Origin: Pedobacter hiemivivus
Lineage (GTDB): Bacteria > Bacteroidota > Bacteroidia > Sphingobacteriales > Sphingobacteriaceae
Length of the DNA stretch: 64,000 nucleotides
NCBI RefSeq assembly: GCF_004331685.1
Contig: NZ_SJSM01000001.1
Coordinates: 430,994-494,993 of the forward strand
Direction: 5' to 3'
A program made the position numbers and the translations under genes. The first letter of the stretch is position 1. Each line of letters opens with the position of its first letter. Shown piece by piece: positions 53,477 through 62,700 of the stretch. The notes below the pieces were generated by a model. The model saw only the letters and a list, made by a program, of their open reading frames with translations. It was not told the DNA's origin and made no database searches.

Positions 53477-54121
53477 TCAGCGGCGCGTTCTTTTCTTGGG
53501 AATTTCTGTTATCGCCCGACTTTTGACTTCATAATCTTTTATATGATTGATCAATTCGGCCATCATCACTACATTGGGGTCCTCATTCCCAATCATCAAT
53601 GCCTTTAACCTTCCAGGACTGTAGTTGGTTCGATAAGTAGGATCAGACATCCTGGTTTCCCCAGTTACCATCAGCTTCAATAGCTCATAAATCACCCGCT
53701 GCGAAGTCAGTAAAATTCTATTGAAATTAACATAACGATCACGAACTTTTGGACGGAGGAGATAAAACATAAACCGCCAATGTAGCTCCCAACCCTTTTC
53801 CGTGGCCCATTCATCTTCCAAGACTACATCATCATCTAACGAATTCACTAGTCCATAAGGGTTCAGCACTTCAAACTGAATATAATCGGCAAGCTCCGAA
53901 GCAAATTTTACATGAGGCTCATCAAGGATACGTAACAAATCCAAATCCTCTACCAAATCAACATGGATAGGGTCAATCAGCATTTTAAGGCTCTTCAATT
54001 CTCCCGAAAGTGCGATACGCTTTCCTGAAACAATAATCCCCATAATTACGCCGCAAATCGCTATGTATCCCATCTTTTTTATCATCGCTCCGCTGTATGC
54101 TATACTATTTGAATTCTTCAT
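53477..54121 (-). CDS. Unknown membrane-anchored protein
   Basis: 214 residues. One hydrophobic helix at about 14-32 (MGYIAICGVIMGIIVSG), then a soluble mostly helical part: SLKMLIDPIHVDLVEDLDLL, YIQFEVLNPYGLVNSLDDD, WELHWRFMFYLLRPKVRDR. No family recognised. Starts within the RteC-like gene (17-base overlap), so co-translation is likely and the two may act together. Confidence 0.6.
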   Translation of the reverse strand: MKNSNSIAYSGAMIKKMGYIAICGVIMGIIVSGKRIALSGELKSLKMLIDPIHVDLVEDLDLLRILDEPHVKFASELADYIQFEVLNPYGLVNSLDDDVVLEDEWATEKGWELHWRFMFYLLRPKVRDRYVNFNRILLTSQRVIYELLKLMVTGETRMSDPTYRTNYSPGRLKALMIGNEDPNVVMMAELINHIKDYEVKSRAITEIPKKRTRR

Positions 54122-55259
54122 TGAGTTGTTTTAACATTTTTGATAAAATGGACTTCACCGTAATTGAAGTATTCTTGACCACCTGCCTGTACTTATTCTC
54201 AATACTCTTTAGGGACAAATCTCTTTCTCCGGTGCCTGGCGTACAAAAATTTCTGGAGATGAAAAGTATTAATTCGTTTTTAGAGCAGGTTGTAATCTCT
54301 GCCATCATCAGCAATCTGAAAAAATAAGCGAGGGCATCTACAGAAATCGAAACCGACACTTTGCTCCTCAGTGCTACAGGATCAACGACTTTATTTTCAT
54401 TGACCATCCGATATTTTCTATCCATTATGCTCAATTCCGAATTCACGTATTGCAGCAACACCTCTTTCACCTTAAGTTGTTTTGACTCAAACTTCAAAAA
54501 TTCAGGATAATCAAACAGGATAGTCAACTCTCGTTGGTGCCGGTACAAACAATCATACTGGTCTCTGATTTCATAATTCTCTCCCATCTCTTCCTCCATA
54601 CAGCTTTTACAATAAGCAATAAAACCAGGGGTATTGAAGTTTGCAGCTACCAATAAGTGCCTCAAGGGAACGTTAATATTTTCGTAGCCCCCAGTACAAA
54701 GTTTCATAATGTATTGCTGCAATTTTTCGAGATAACTGACCTGATGCCAGGTGCCGCTTCCATTTTTCAATAGATTGCTCATTTTACTGATTACGACTGC
54801 TTGCAGTGTTTTATGGGCATGGTATCTCGTCATCGCAGTCACCATTAACACTATCCCATCTTCTATTTTTCGTGCTGCAGCATGGTATAAAATGATCGGC
54901 ATTGATACATTCAGATCCAGGTATTTACGGTAGTTTTGACGATGAGATTCAAAAACAACCAACACACAGTTCAAAACCATTTCATACAATTGTTCCATCT
55001 CTCTCCTGCGATCTGAATAGTCATACAAAGCATTCAGCATTAAGGTACATTCCATACAAAACTGATTTAAATGTCTGATCACCAACCTATCAGGCAAAGA
55101 GCCAAAAACTGTTTGCCTTGTAAAATGAATGATTTCGTCATTAATTTCGGGTAGGGCCGCTATCCATTGCTCAATTTCTTCGTTACTCATGGCAGCAGTC
55201 CGTGGAGACATACGCTCCAGCACCAGTTTTTGAAGCGTCATATCAGGTGGCCTTCTCAT
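54105..55259 (-). CDS. RteC-like protein
   Basis: 384 residues, helical, no signal peptide. The C-terminal 100 residues (VSVSISVDALAYFFRLLMMAEI, KNELILFISRNFCTPGTGERDLSLKSIENKYR, VKSILSKMLKQLN) match the RteC pattern of Bacteroidota: a short domain found in the tetracycline-element excision regulator and in many chromosomal proteins. The N-terminal part with NQFCMECTLMLNALYDYSDRR also fits that group. Could regulate mobile-element or phage-like genes here. Starts by an ATGA overlap with the DUF6266 gene upstream. Confidence 0.65.
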   Translation of the reverse strand: MRRPPDMTLQKLVLERMSPRTAAMSNEEIEQWIAALPEINDEIIHFTRQTVFGSLPDRLVIRHLNQFCMECTLMLNALYDYSDRRREMEQLYEMVLNCVLVVFESHRQNYRKYLDLNVSMPIILYHAAARKIEDGIVLMVTAMTRYHAHKTLQAVVISKMSNLLKNGSGTWHQVSYLEKLQQYIMKLCTGGYENINVPLRHLLVAANFNTPGFIAYCKSCMEEEMGENYEIRDQYDCLYRHQRELTILFDYPEFLKFESKQLKVKEVLLQYVNSELSIMDRKYRMVNENKVVDPVALRSKVSVSISVDALAYFFRLLMMAEITTCSKNELILFISRNFCTPGTGERDLSLKSIENKYRQVVKNTSITVKSILSKMLKQLNEEFK

Positions 55260-55900
55260 GGTTCGATCCTCCCTAGATATACACTGTTTGCTATTTTTTT
55301 CCTATTGAGAGAGATCACTGAAACATATACTTCCATGGATTTCCCAATCAACTCCTCATTAAACTGAAAACTGCATTTTTTGGTTGTCCGTTTAATGCCC
55401 CCAATAAAACCATCTGTCATTGCCAGCTCCTTATTATACAGAACCAACATAATCTGGTCATCAAATGAAGTCAATCGGCGATTAATATACTCCCAGCGTA
55501 GCTCCATCCTATCGGGAGCTACGAGTTCCATTACAGGTTCCTCCAGACCCGGTAAATCCCCAATGCTAAGTACTACTTTAGAAAAGTCAATTCCGAAATC
55601 TGGGTAATCTCCAATAATAGCCTGACTATAATTTATAGCAAAAGCAATACTTATTGCCGGTTTATCAATCGGCAAATTTTGAAAGCCAGCAATAATGTAA
55701 GGATGAAATGGAATCATCCAATCGTTCCCAAATTTAAATTTCCCTTCATTAGCGAGCTGACGGAGTGATTTTTTTCCCTTTTTCTTTTTTTTCTTTTTTG
55801 GTTTCGAGCGTACGTATGGAACTCCGTTCCAGACTACACCTACTACCGGTCCAACTAACCCTATAATTGGTCCTAAAATTCCTTTTGGTAATCTTGCCAT
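55256..55900 (-). CDS. DUF6266 family protein (copy 1)
   Basis: 214 residues. Opening MARLPKGILGPIIGLVGPVVGVVWNG followed by YVRSKP and a lysine run (KKKKKKKGKK) before a beta-rich domain (SIAFAINYSQAIIGDYPDFGI, RMELRWEYINRRLTSFDDQIMLVLYN, FQFNEELIGKSMEVYVSVISL). Very basic N-terminus, acidic body. Function unknown. First gene of a minus-strand unit whose next start codon overlaps its stop (ATGA). Confidence 0.75.
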   Translation of the reverse strand: MARLPKGILGPIIGLVGPVVGVVWNGVPYVRSKPKKKKKKKGKKSLRQLANEGKFKFGNDWMIPFHPYIIAGFQNLPIDKPAISIAFAINYSQAIIGDYPDFGIDFSKVVLSIGDLPGLEEPVMELVAPDRMELRWEYINRRLTSFDDQIMLVLYNKELAMTDGFIGGIKRTTKKCSFQFNEELIGKSMEVYVSVISLNRKKIANSVYLGRIEP

Positions 55901-56042
55901 CCTATTGCTTTTGTTTTATAATTCTTAAACCATCAAACAGTATTTTACTATTAGTTAAAATCAGCATCGGTATTTCGACCTAATGCAAGAACGTACCTCT
56001 TAGGTACATGAAAGGTACATTAGCCCTACTTGGTAGGTGGTT

Positions 56043-56097
56043 ACACCTATGAGGTACCTCTCATGTACCTGTGATGTACCTATGATGTACCTATTTA
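56043..56097. repeat. 11-bp direct repeat array, GTACCT core
   Basis: Units begin at 56043 (degenerate), 56054, 56065, 56076 and 56087 with consensus GTACCTNTGAT. Spacing is exactly 11 bases, close to one DNA turn. Additional AGGTAC/GTACCT copies at 55993, 56002, 56013 and 56052. Confidence 0.8.
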
Positions 56098-56230
56098 TCA
56101 TAGACCCAAATTGAATTTTAGGTGGAGAGTTCCCGGAGCTGAACTTTACACAACGTTCCCTTTTCATACATCTGGTTTTTAGTGGTTTATAATATTTCGA
56201 AGCAATATATGTCACCAAAAAATTCAAGAT

Positions 56231-56290
56231 GTCGCAAAATGTCGTTTTATGCCGCAAGCTGTCGTTCTTGGTCGCAACAGGTCGTTTCGT
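56231..56290. repeat. 10-bp phased GTCG array (three 20-bp units)
   Basis: Units at 56231, 56251 and 56271, each a GYCGCAAnnn half followed by a GTCGTTnnnn half. A G(T/C)CG tetramer therefore recurs every 10 bases six times (56231, 56241, 56251, 56261, 56271, 56281). Confidence 0.82.
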
Positions 56291-56543
56291 TATACAATCT
56301 TATCCTACTTCTCATTAAGTACTTATATAATTAATCAACAAAACCATCTAATTATGATAAATGAAGCATGCAAACGATTGCTTAATCTCTATCTATTACA
56401 TAATTATTTGCATAACAATAGAATATTTATTATTTTTAAGCAATAAATTAGTCATTAACCAACTGCCAGTTGGGTTCCGTATGGGTTTGTTGATCTGTAC
56501 GCTAAGCGCCACTTAACCTGTTGCGGTTTTAACAAACCATAGC

Positions 56544-56744
56544 ATGCAACGATTATGCATTTATCCCAAAGAAGCAGCAAGCTTACTAAAAGTAGGTGAG
56601 CGGCAAGCGCAACGGATTTTTAAATCCATCCGTAAAGAAGTCAACAAGAAAAAACGCCAGTTTATTACGGTAAAAGAATTCAGTGAATACAAAGGCATTG
56701 ACGAACTCGATGTACTCAATGCTTTGAATAAACTTTACAATTAA
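56544..56744 (+). CDS. Small HTH-like protein
   Basis: 66 residues. MQRLCIYPKEAASLLKVGERQAQRIFKSIRKE reads as a helix-turn-helix in which KEAASLLKVGERQAQRIF is helix-turn-helix 1, followed by KRQFITVKEFSEYKGIDELD. Resembles excisionase/AlpA-like or small element-encoded DNA-binding proteins. Sits 250 bp after the phased arrays and 18 bp before an AraC regulator gene. No integrase gene is near. Confidence 0.62.
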   Translation: MQRLCIYPKEAASLLKVGERQAQRIFKSIRKEVNKKKRQFITVKEFSEYKGIDELDVLNALNKLYN

Positions 56745-56762
56745 CCTATCCCTATATTCATT

Positions 56763-57764
56763 ATGCAATCCCTTATCACGCTCCAATTTATTTCCGCGCT
56801 GTTCAAAACTATCAACACTTATCCGCTACCTTATTTTACTACAATCCCTTTAAGAGGGGCAATTACAAGCCTATTTTCGTTATCCGAAAACAGGATATTT
56901 GTACAATCATTAAGCAATTACCTGGTTCATTTAGAGCTATTTGAATTTAGCCTTTTTAAAGACTTCAGTTTTGATACACTGATCCATAAATCATCTTTCT
57001 TTATGTTTGTCATGCATGATGGTCAGTCTGTTCTTTCAGATCATCTGGGTAATCCTGTCTCAGAAACTATGGGAAATAGTTGTGCTTTAAGCTATCTAAG
57101 AGTGGGTAAATACAATTGGCAATTTTCGGCCGGCGACCACAAAATGATACTCTTAACTTTTAGAGATGATTATTACATTCGCAAACTTAATGAGGTACCG
57201 CAATTTAAACCTTTAGCAGATGTCTATCAATCACCAACAGTCTCATACCTTACACTACCCCACTGTACGATTGCCAAAAGTATTTTCACTCTAATAAAAA
57301 AGCAACTCACAAAAGAACAAACGGTTAAAACCACCAAAAGCTTAAAAACTGACGTAGAAATCAGTCTTATTATTGAAAATATCCTGAGCAAATATCAGAA
57401 CAGCTTAATTGCGAAACAATATGATACCAATAGCATAAACAAGCAAAAAATAGCCCAAATCACCAGATTTATTCATCAAAATTATGCGGATAAAGTGGTA
57501 GATGATTTAGTTAAGCTGGCCAATAAATTCAATATGTCAAGGAGCAGTTTTATACGTCTGATCAAAAAAGAATTTCAAATGTCACCGAATGAATATATCC
57601 TAAAACTTAAAATGACTAAAGCGATGGTAAGGCTTACAACGACTAGTAAACTGATTAAAGAGATCGCTACAGAGGTTGGCTACCATGATCCATTCCATTT
57701 TAGCAGGGTATTTAAGAAATATCATAAAATCACTCCGAGCAAGGTTGATCGTATTTGTGAGTAG
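56763..57764 (+). CDS. AraC-family transcriptional regulator
   Basis: 333 residues. The C-terminal about 100 residues hold the two HTHs: DLVKLANKFNMSRSSFIRLIKKEF and LIKEIATEVGYHDPFHFSRVFKKYH, with SPNEYILKLKMTKAMVRLTTTS as the linker helix and KITPSKV at the end. The N-terminal sensor (1-225) is a divergent cupin-type domain (QSVLSDHLGNPVSETMG, WQFSAGDHKMILLTF). Ligand unknown. Probably co-transcribed with the small HTH gene. Confidence 0.88.
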   Translation: MQSLITLQFISALFKTINTYPLPYFTTIPLRGAITSLFSLSENRIFVQSLSNYLVHLELFEFSLFKDFSFDTLIHKSSFFMFVMHDGQSVLSDHLGNPVSETMGNSCALSYLRVGKYNWQFSAGDHKMILLTFRDDYYIRKLNEVPQFKPLADVYQSPTVSYLTLPHCTIAKSIFTLIKKQLTKEQTVKTTKSLKTDVEISLIIENILSKYQNSLIAKQYDTNSINKQKIAQITRFIHQNYADKVVDDLVKLANKFNMSRSSFIRLIKKEFQMSPNEYILKLKMTKAMVRLTTTSKLIKEIATEVGYHDPFHFSRVFKKYHKITPSKVDRICE

Positions 57765-57780
57765 ATTTTACAGCTATTAC

Positions 57781-57839
57781 ATGGACAATCATTCCAATAA
57801 GACTATAAATTAGTTTAGCATTTTGGAATGATTGTCCAT
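57781..57839. repeat. 17-bp perfect inverted repeat
   Basis: ATGGACAATCATTCCAA (57781-57797) and its exact complement at 57823-57839, 25-base loop, 16 bp after the AraC stop. It may terminate transcription or mark an element end; no T tract of note. Confidence 0.65.
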
Positions 57840-58017
57840 TTTAAATCAAAAAAAATGTGTTGAAATTTGGGTTAATGAGGGTTAATAAAATCTGTATTTC
57901 TTAACGTTAAACCATCAGAACGAGCAATCATAAAATTAACCTCTCCTGGACGGCGCTAGTCGGGACCGTGTAATTAGTGACGGTTTCGGAATGAGGTTGA
58001 AGAATACTTAAAATATG
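57840..58017. other. Non-coding spacer with GC-rich block
   Basis: 178 bases between the inverted repeat and the first Sel1 gene. A locally GC-rich block (about 57949-57990, GACGGCGCTAGTCGGGACCG core) stands out against AT-rich flanks. No gene seen. Confidence 0.35.
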
Positions 58018-58458
58018 CTATTTATTATGACGACCACCTTTAGCCATATCTTTAAGCATAATCTTATAATTTTTCTTACCAAGAACCGATCCTAGTTCCG
58101 CAGATTTTTTATAAAATTCCAAAGCCTTATCGTAGTTTTTTTCTACACCTTGTCCCATTTCATAGATAATGGCAAGATTGTTATAAGCTTCAGGATGACC
58201 AGCTTCAATAGCTTTATGATACCAAAAATTCATCTTCTTTGGATTGAACCATGGATTTTCTACACCTAAGAAACTCATGTTTTCAAATTGCTGTGCATAT
58301 TCATACATAGCTTCTTTATACCCTAGATAGGCTGCTTTTTTAATCAATTTAAAATATTGATCATATAAATCTCTTTTGTCTTTCGCTGTTAAATTTGACT
58401 CTTCATAGAATTTAGATTTTATCAGCATAGCTTTCGAATATATTCTTTGTCCTTTCAT
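58018..58458 (-). CDS. Sel1-repeat protein (immunity candidate, copy 1)
   Basis: 146 residues, cytosolic, helical Sel1/TPR pairs: LIKKAAYLGYKEAMYEYAQ, YHKAIEAGHPEAYNNLAIIYEMGQGVEKNYDKALEFYKKSAELGS. 124 of 146 residues are identical to the protein at 59290-59730 by hand comparison. Its start codon overlaps the stop of a short tail fragment (58455-58568), exactly as the other copy overlaps the RHS gene, so it is a duplicated toxin-tail/immunity module. Confidence 0.8.
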   Translation of the reverse strand: MKGQRIYSKAMLIKSKFYEESNLTAKDKRDLYDQYFKLIKKAAYLGYKEAMYEYAQQFENMSFLGVENPWFNPKKMNFWYHKAIEAGHPEAYNNLAIIYEMGQGVEKNYDKALEFYKKSAELGSVLGKKNYKIMLKDMAKGGRHNK

Positions 58459-58568
58459 ATTTTTTTATCAGGATGTTTAGCATTCCACCATTCTTTGAAT
58501 CCGGGCGGTGCCAGTTTAGATGATGTTTTTCCATCTGAGCTCAATTCCAAAAACAAGCAGAGAGCCGT
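58455..58568 (-). pseudogene. Orphan C-terminal tail of an RHS toxin
   Basis: In-frame run between a TAA (58566-58568) and the TGA at 58455-58457. Its last 31 residues match the end of the RHS protein at 24 of 31 positions, ending with the identical GFKEWWNAKHPDKKI. No start codon or upstream toxin body remains, so it is a relic of an older or spare toxin tip. Confidence 0.75.
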
Positions 58569-58636
58569 TTAATCATGAGCAGCTATAAGTTTTATCTAAA
58601 AAAAGTATTAATTGGATAAGGAATAAATGATATTGT

Positions 58637-59209
58637 TTATAGCAATGTCTTTAAATGGTTATCAAGATATTTTATATCAGTACTTTTACTTGCATACTGG
58701 TTATCAATTTTTCTTACTACATCTATATAACTAATGCGAAGCATTCTAACTTCCTCTCCTAAAATCCCATCTAAAAGTATTCCTGATGCAACAAGCTTAT
58801 CATTTTCACTTAAACCATCTAAGTCATGCACCTGAATTATTATTTCAAACTTTCCATCTTCATACTTCAATAACACGTATTGCCAATTTGATGCGTCAAT
58901 TTCAATCAAATCACCATTATCTTTCTCAAAATCAAATATCAAGTCCCATTCTTTTGGCGGCTTTGCATAATGAAATTCCCACCCAGGAATAATTTTCGCA
59001 TAAGAAACAATTCCCTTTGTTACTGGCAGTAAACTGAGATCCCCTCCAGGAGATATAACTAATTGATTATCCGCTTTAGTCCCTGGTCCAATCTCCCAGG
59101 CAAAACCACCTAAGTCCGTTAACCTATCGTCAATTTCAGTTAATAACTTTTCATTATCAAAGTTTTCACCAAGGTCTTTACAGTGTTTTGAAAACCAATC
59201 CCAAAACAA
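58637..59209 (-). CDS. Candidate immunity protein
   Basis: 190 residues, acidic, no signal peptide. Mixed alpha/beta: FWDWFSKHCKDLGENF, LLTEIDDRLTDLGGFAWEIGPG, NQLVISPGGDLSLLPVTKGIV, GWEFHYAKPPKEWDL. Similar proteins beginning FWxWF and containing WEIGPG...LVISPGG are common in Bacteroidota, often near RHS or polymorphic toxin genes, but I do not know a named family. Placed between the two Sel1 genes, so immunity to a lost or swapped toxin tip is the likely role. Confidence 0.6.
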   Translation of the reverse strand: MFWDWFSKHCKDLGENFDNEKLLTEIDDRLTDLGGFAWEIGPGTKADNQLVISPGGDLSLLPVTKGIVSYAKIIPGWEFHYAKPPKEWDLIFDFEKDNGDLIEIDASNWQYVLLKYEDGKFEIIIQVHDLDGLSENDKLVASGILLDGILGEEVRMLRISYIDVVRKIDNQYASKSTDIKYLDNHLKTLL

Positions 59210-59289
59210 GTTTACATCTAAATTAATGCTATTGCCTCCCTATTTTATAAGATTTTTATTATGCCAGTTCATAGCAAATCATCTTTTGA

Positions 59290-59730
59290 TTATTTATTAT
59301 AACGACCACCCTTACTCATATCTTTAAGCATAATCTTATAGTTTTTTTTACCAAGAACCGATCCTAGTTCTGCAGATTTTTTATAAAACTCCAAAGCCTT
59401 ATTATTATTTTTTTCTACACCTTCTCCAATTTCATAAATATAGGCAAGATTGTTATAAGCCTCAGGATGACCAGCTTCAATAGCTTTATGATACCAAAAA
59501 TTCCTCTTCTTTGGATTGAACCATGGATTTTCTACACCTAAAAAACTTATGTCTTCAAATTGCTGTGCATATTCATACATAGCATCTTTATGCCCTAGGT
59601 AAGCAGCTTTTTTAATCAATTTAAAAAATTGATTATATAAATCTCTTTTGCCTTGCACTGTTAAATTTGACTCTCCATATAGTTTAGAATCTATCAACAT
59701 TGCTCTCGAATATATTCTTTCTCCTTTCAT
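59290..59730 (-). CDS. Sel1-repeat protein (immunity candidate, copy 2)
   Basis: 146 residues. Sel1 pairs at about 37-60 (LIKKAAYLGHKDAMYEYAQQF) and 75-125 (YHKAIEAGHPEAYNNLAYIYEIGEGVEKNNNKALEFYKKSAELGS). The ATG overlaps the RHS stop codon by four bases (ATGA), the arrangement expected for a toxin and its immunity protein. Should bind the RHS C-terminal domain in the producing cell. Differs from copy 1 mainly on the helices' outer faces. Confidence 0.82.
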   Translation of the reverse strand: MKGERIYSRAMLIDSKLYGESNLTVQGKRDLYNQFFKLIKKAAYLGHKDAMYEYAQQFEDISFLGVENPWFNPKKRNFWYHKAIEAGHPEAYNNLAYIYEIGEGVEKNNNKALEFYKKSAELGSVLGKKNYKIMLKDMSKGGRYNK

Positions 59731-62700
59731 ATTTTTTTATCAGGATGTTTAGCATTCCACCATTCTTTGAATCCGTCCGGTTCCCTTTTGGATATTGTTC
59801 TTCCATCTGATTTCTTTTCCAAAACATTCCCTGGTTTATTTGGATCAGGTTTTAATTTCTTAAAAGGATTATTAGTTCCCCCAGCACTTCCCGCTTGGTT
59901 ACGCTCCCCTTTTATTTGCAAATTGGATTTCGACATCAAATCTACAACATTAATAAAAGTAATTATAAGTTTTAATTGCGGTATCAGACTTTCAATTGGA
60001 AAACTCATTTCTAGTCCCATTTCCTTAGGAACGCCTGAGCTAGCTAATGGAAGTGCGGAGAGATTTTTAATGGGCTTACCGTTAATTTCCACTTCCCTAA
60101 GTGGGATGCCCTTATCCGAATTTAAACCCGAATTAAATTTCAGATATTGTACTGACATTCCCAAAGTCAACTGGTCAGGTTTAATTTCATTATTGTTGCC
60201 CTTACTATCCATCTGAAAGAATCTATCGGGATCGTCATTAAGAACAACAGTCTTCAGTTTACCATCTGTATCAAAAATATAATCGTTAAAAAACCCCTCA
60301 GTCTCTCTACCATCAGGATCAATATAATATATTGGATTATTTTGAGCATAATTATAAGGAGATTGGCTCTCATAATCTGATGCCAACGGATCCTCTACAT
60401 TCCATCTCCCTATCACCGGGTCATAGAATCTTGCGCCGTAATCGAACTGTCCCAGTTCTTCCTGCAACTCCTTGCCATTGTAAAGATATTTATTTGTCCC
60501 TGTAATTCCAACAGCTTTCCGCTGTCCGAAAGCGTAATAATCATCACGCTGTAATACCTCCAACAATTCCGTTGATGGATTCTTATAGAAACTTAAACGA
60601 ACATTCCCCAGATGATCCATCTGGTTATATTCATAACTGTAACCCCCACCATTGTTCCTGGCAATCCCCTCTTCAATCTGAACAAAATCTATCGCACCGT
60701 TGGACTTATAATGAATCCCATCAACATACTCCGTTGTACCTGTTGAGGTACTTTGTTTCCTTAACTTTCTCCCTCCAGCATCGTACAAATAAGTTACATT
60801 CTCGTTTCCAGTTACCTGCATGGGTAAATTCAGGTAGTTATAGCTGATCGTATTCCCATTTGGCCCATCAACTTCGAGGTTCCCGTTCTCATTATAAGTA
60901 TAAGCACCGTTGGTAAAACCACTGATCTGTTTCAACTGGTTACCTAGATACTGACTAATGTGATAATCATTAGTGCCATAATCATCCCTGCTTAAAGTCT
61001 TGATATTGCCCATCACATCATAGCTGATACTTTCACCCAGACCATTACCACCATTTGATCTAGATAAACGGTTCAGCTTATCATAGGTATAAGTGAAAAC
61101 ATTACCCAAACCATTGTTATATATCTGTTGAGCAATGTTACCATTATATTGATTGTATAACGGGTTGCCTGTATCCTGATATTTCAGCTCCATGCTGAAT
61201 AAACCGCTGCTGCTCGTCTTTAACCAGCCCCTTTCGTTATAAGTGTACTCTGTATTTTGCAGGAAAGAGCCTCCCCCCGTACTGTGCTGTCCCTTAATTA
61301 ACAACTGCCCGATTTCATTGTAAGTGTTACCCGATAATTTAACCAGCGGCAGATCCGTTGCAGCCAACAAATTATTAGCCGTCTTCTGTTCCGTACTCAG
61401 CTTACGCCCCATATGATCATATACATATTTATTGTACACATACACCCCTTCAACACCGCCATTAAAATGCCGACGGGTACTCTCCTTCAGTTCCCCTGTA
61501 AAACTATATATATTACTTATTTCATCATAGTTGTATACATCAGCCGTATTGTTTTTGTAATGCTGGCCTTTGCTCTGAACTACCCTGCCCTCAGCATCAT
61601 AATAATTCACCGTCAGCAACATACTACCCGTACCTAGCACTGTTACGTTACTCCCCGTCAATAGCCCTTTGGTACAGGGAGACTGCATCTGACCTAAGCC
61701 AGTATCTGGCTGCCCGAACACATTACCAGGGAAATCATAATCATCATAATAATTGAGGCTGTGGTAATAGCTGATGATTTGCGGAAACACATTATTCGTA
61801 TAACCCACACCCGATCCGGATTTTTCCTCCCACCAGTGGTAATCAGGATTAACTACCGTCAGATTGTTCACCGCATCCTGAATAGCCTGCCTGCTACTTC
61901 CATCATTGTACAAGCCCGTAAAAATCACCCTGCCCAAAGCATCATACTTGGTTAACAACCATTTTCCCTCGCTCCTTTGCTTCCAGTCTTGGGTAAGTAT
62001 AACCTGATCAAGCGGATTGTATACCATAAATTCCCAATCCTTACCGGGAACCTTTTTTTCCACTAACCTTTTTCTACTGTCATAATGGTAACCATACATA
62101 AAGTTTTTAAACTCTCCATTACTTTCGCTGAAACTGTTAATCGCGCCGACCAATCGGTCTGTATTTTCATTTATCGCAGGTGGCAGTACATAACGTAAAT
62201 TACCGAAATCATCATAAACATAATAAGTAGACAGTCCTTTGGTATCTGTTTCCCAGATCCTTTTAAAAACCACCTTATCTTTAAAATCTTTGTATTCTTC
62301 TGTGGTACCAGCTTTACCATCCCCGGCTCTCCAGTTCTCATCTTTTATTATAGTTTTATACAAGGCACCAGCGGCATAGTAACCCGCAGTTGCCCCAGAA
62401 GCAGTAACCGTCCATAATTTTACGTCATTAGCCAGATTTGTTCCATAATCTGTTTTCAAGGTATGTCCAGTATTGTTGGCCTCGATCTGCCATGCCGAGC
62501 CTGGCGATCCCTGTTCCAATACTCTGTTTAAGGGAGAAGCCTCAAACCGCGTTTCTGAAAATGGTGTACTAAATACTCCCGCATGCCCAGACTGTGGAGC
62601 ATTATAGTAATCAAATACTTTTGTTAATCCATCAGGCTTATATGCCCCAGTATTGCCAGTGCTGACATAAGGTAGGTATTTTTTGTGCTCTCGCTCGAAA

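Larger units (their letters stand above)
55901..56543. promoter_or_regulatory. 643-bp spacer with two phased repeat arrays
   Basis: No convincing gene in either strand. It holds an 11-bp-period array at 56043-56097 and a 10-bp-period array at 56231-56290, plus a GTACCT/AGGTAC palindrome at 55993-56007 and a short CCAACTG-c-CAGTTGG palindrome at 56459-56473. Both flanking operons start from it, so it is at least a control region. Confidence 0.6.

Noticed and set aside
56000..56257. 85-residue minus-strand frame in the repeat spacer
   Set aside because: It is made largely of the 11-bp repeats and flanks, is Cys/Tyr-rich without any domain pattern, and has no supporting start context.
55993..56290. 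CRISPR array
   Set aside because: Units are 10-11 and 20 bp without unique spacers, and no cas genes are near.
56249..56446. 65-residue plus-strand frame starting in the GTCG array
   Set aside because: Low-complexity, Ile/Asn/Tyr-rich translation of AT-rich DNA, starting inside the phased array.
57949..57990. Possible tRNA or rRNA fragment in the GC-rich block
   Set aside because: No cloverleaf or TPsiC/anticodon arms can be drawn, and no rRNA core motif is visible.
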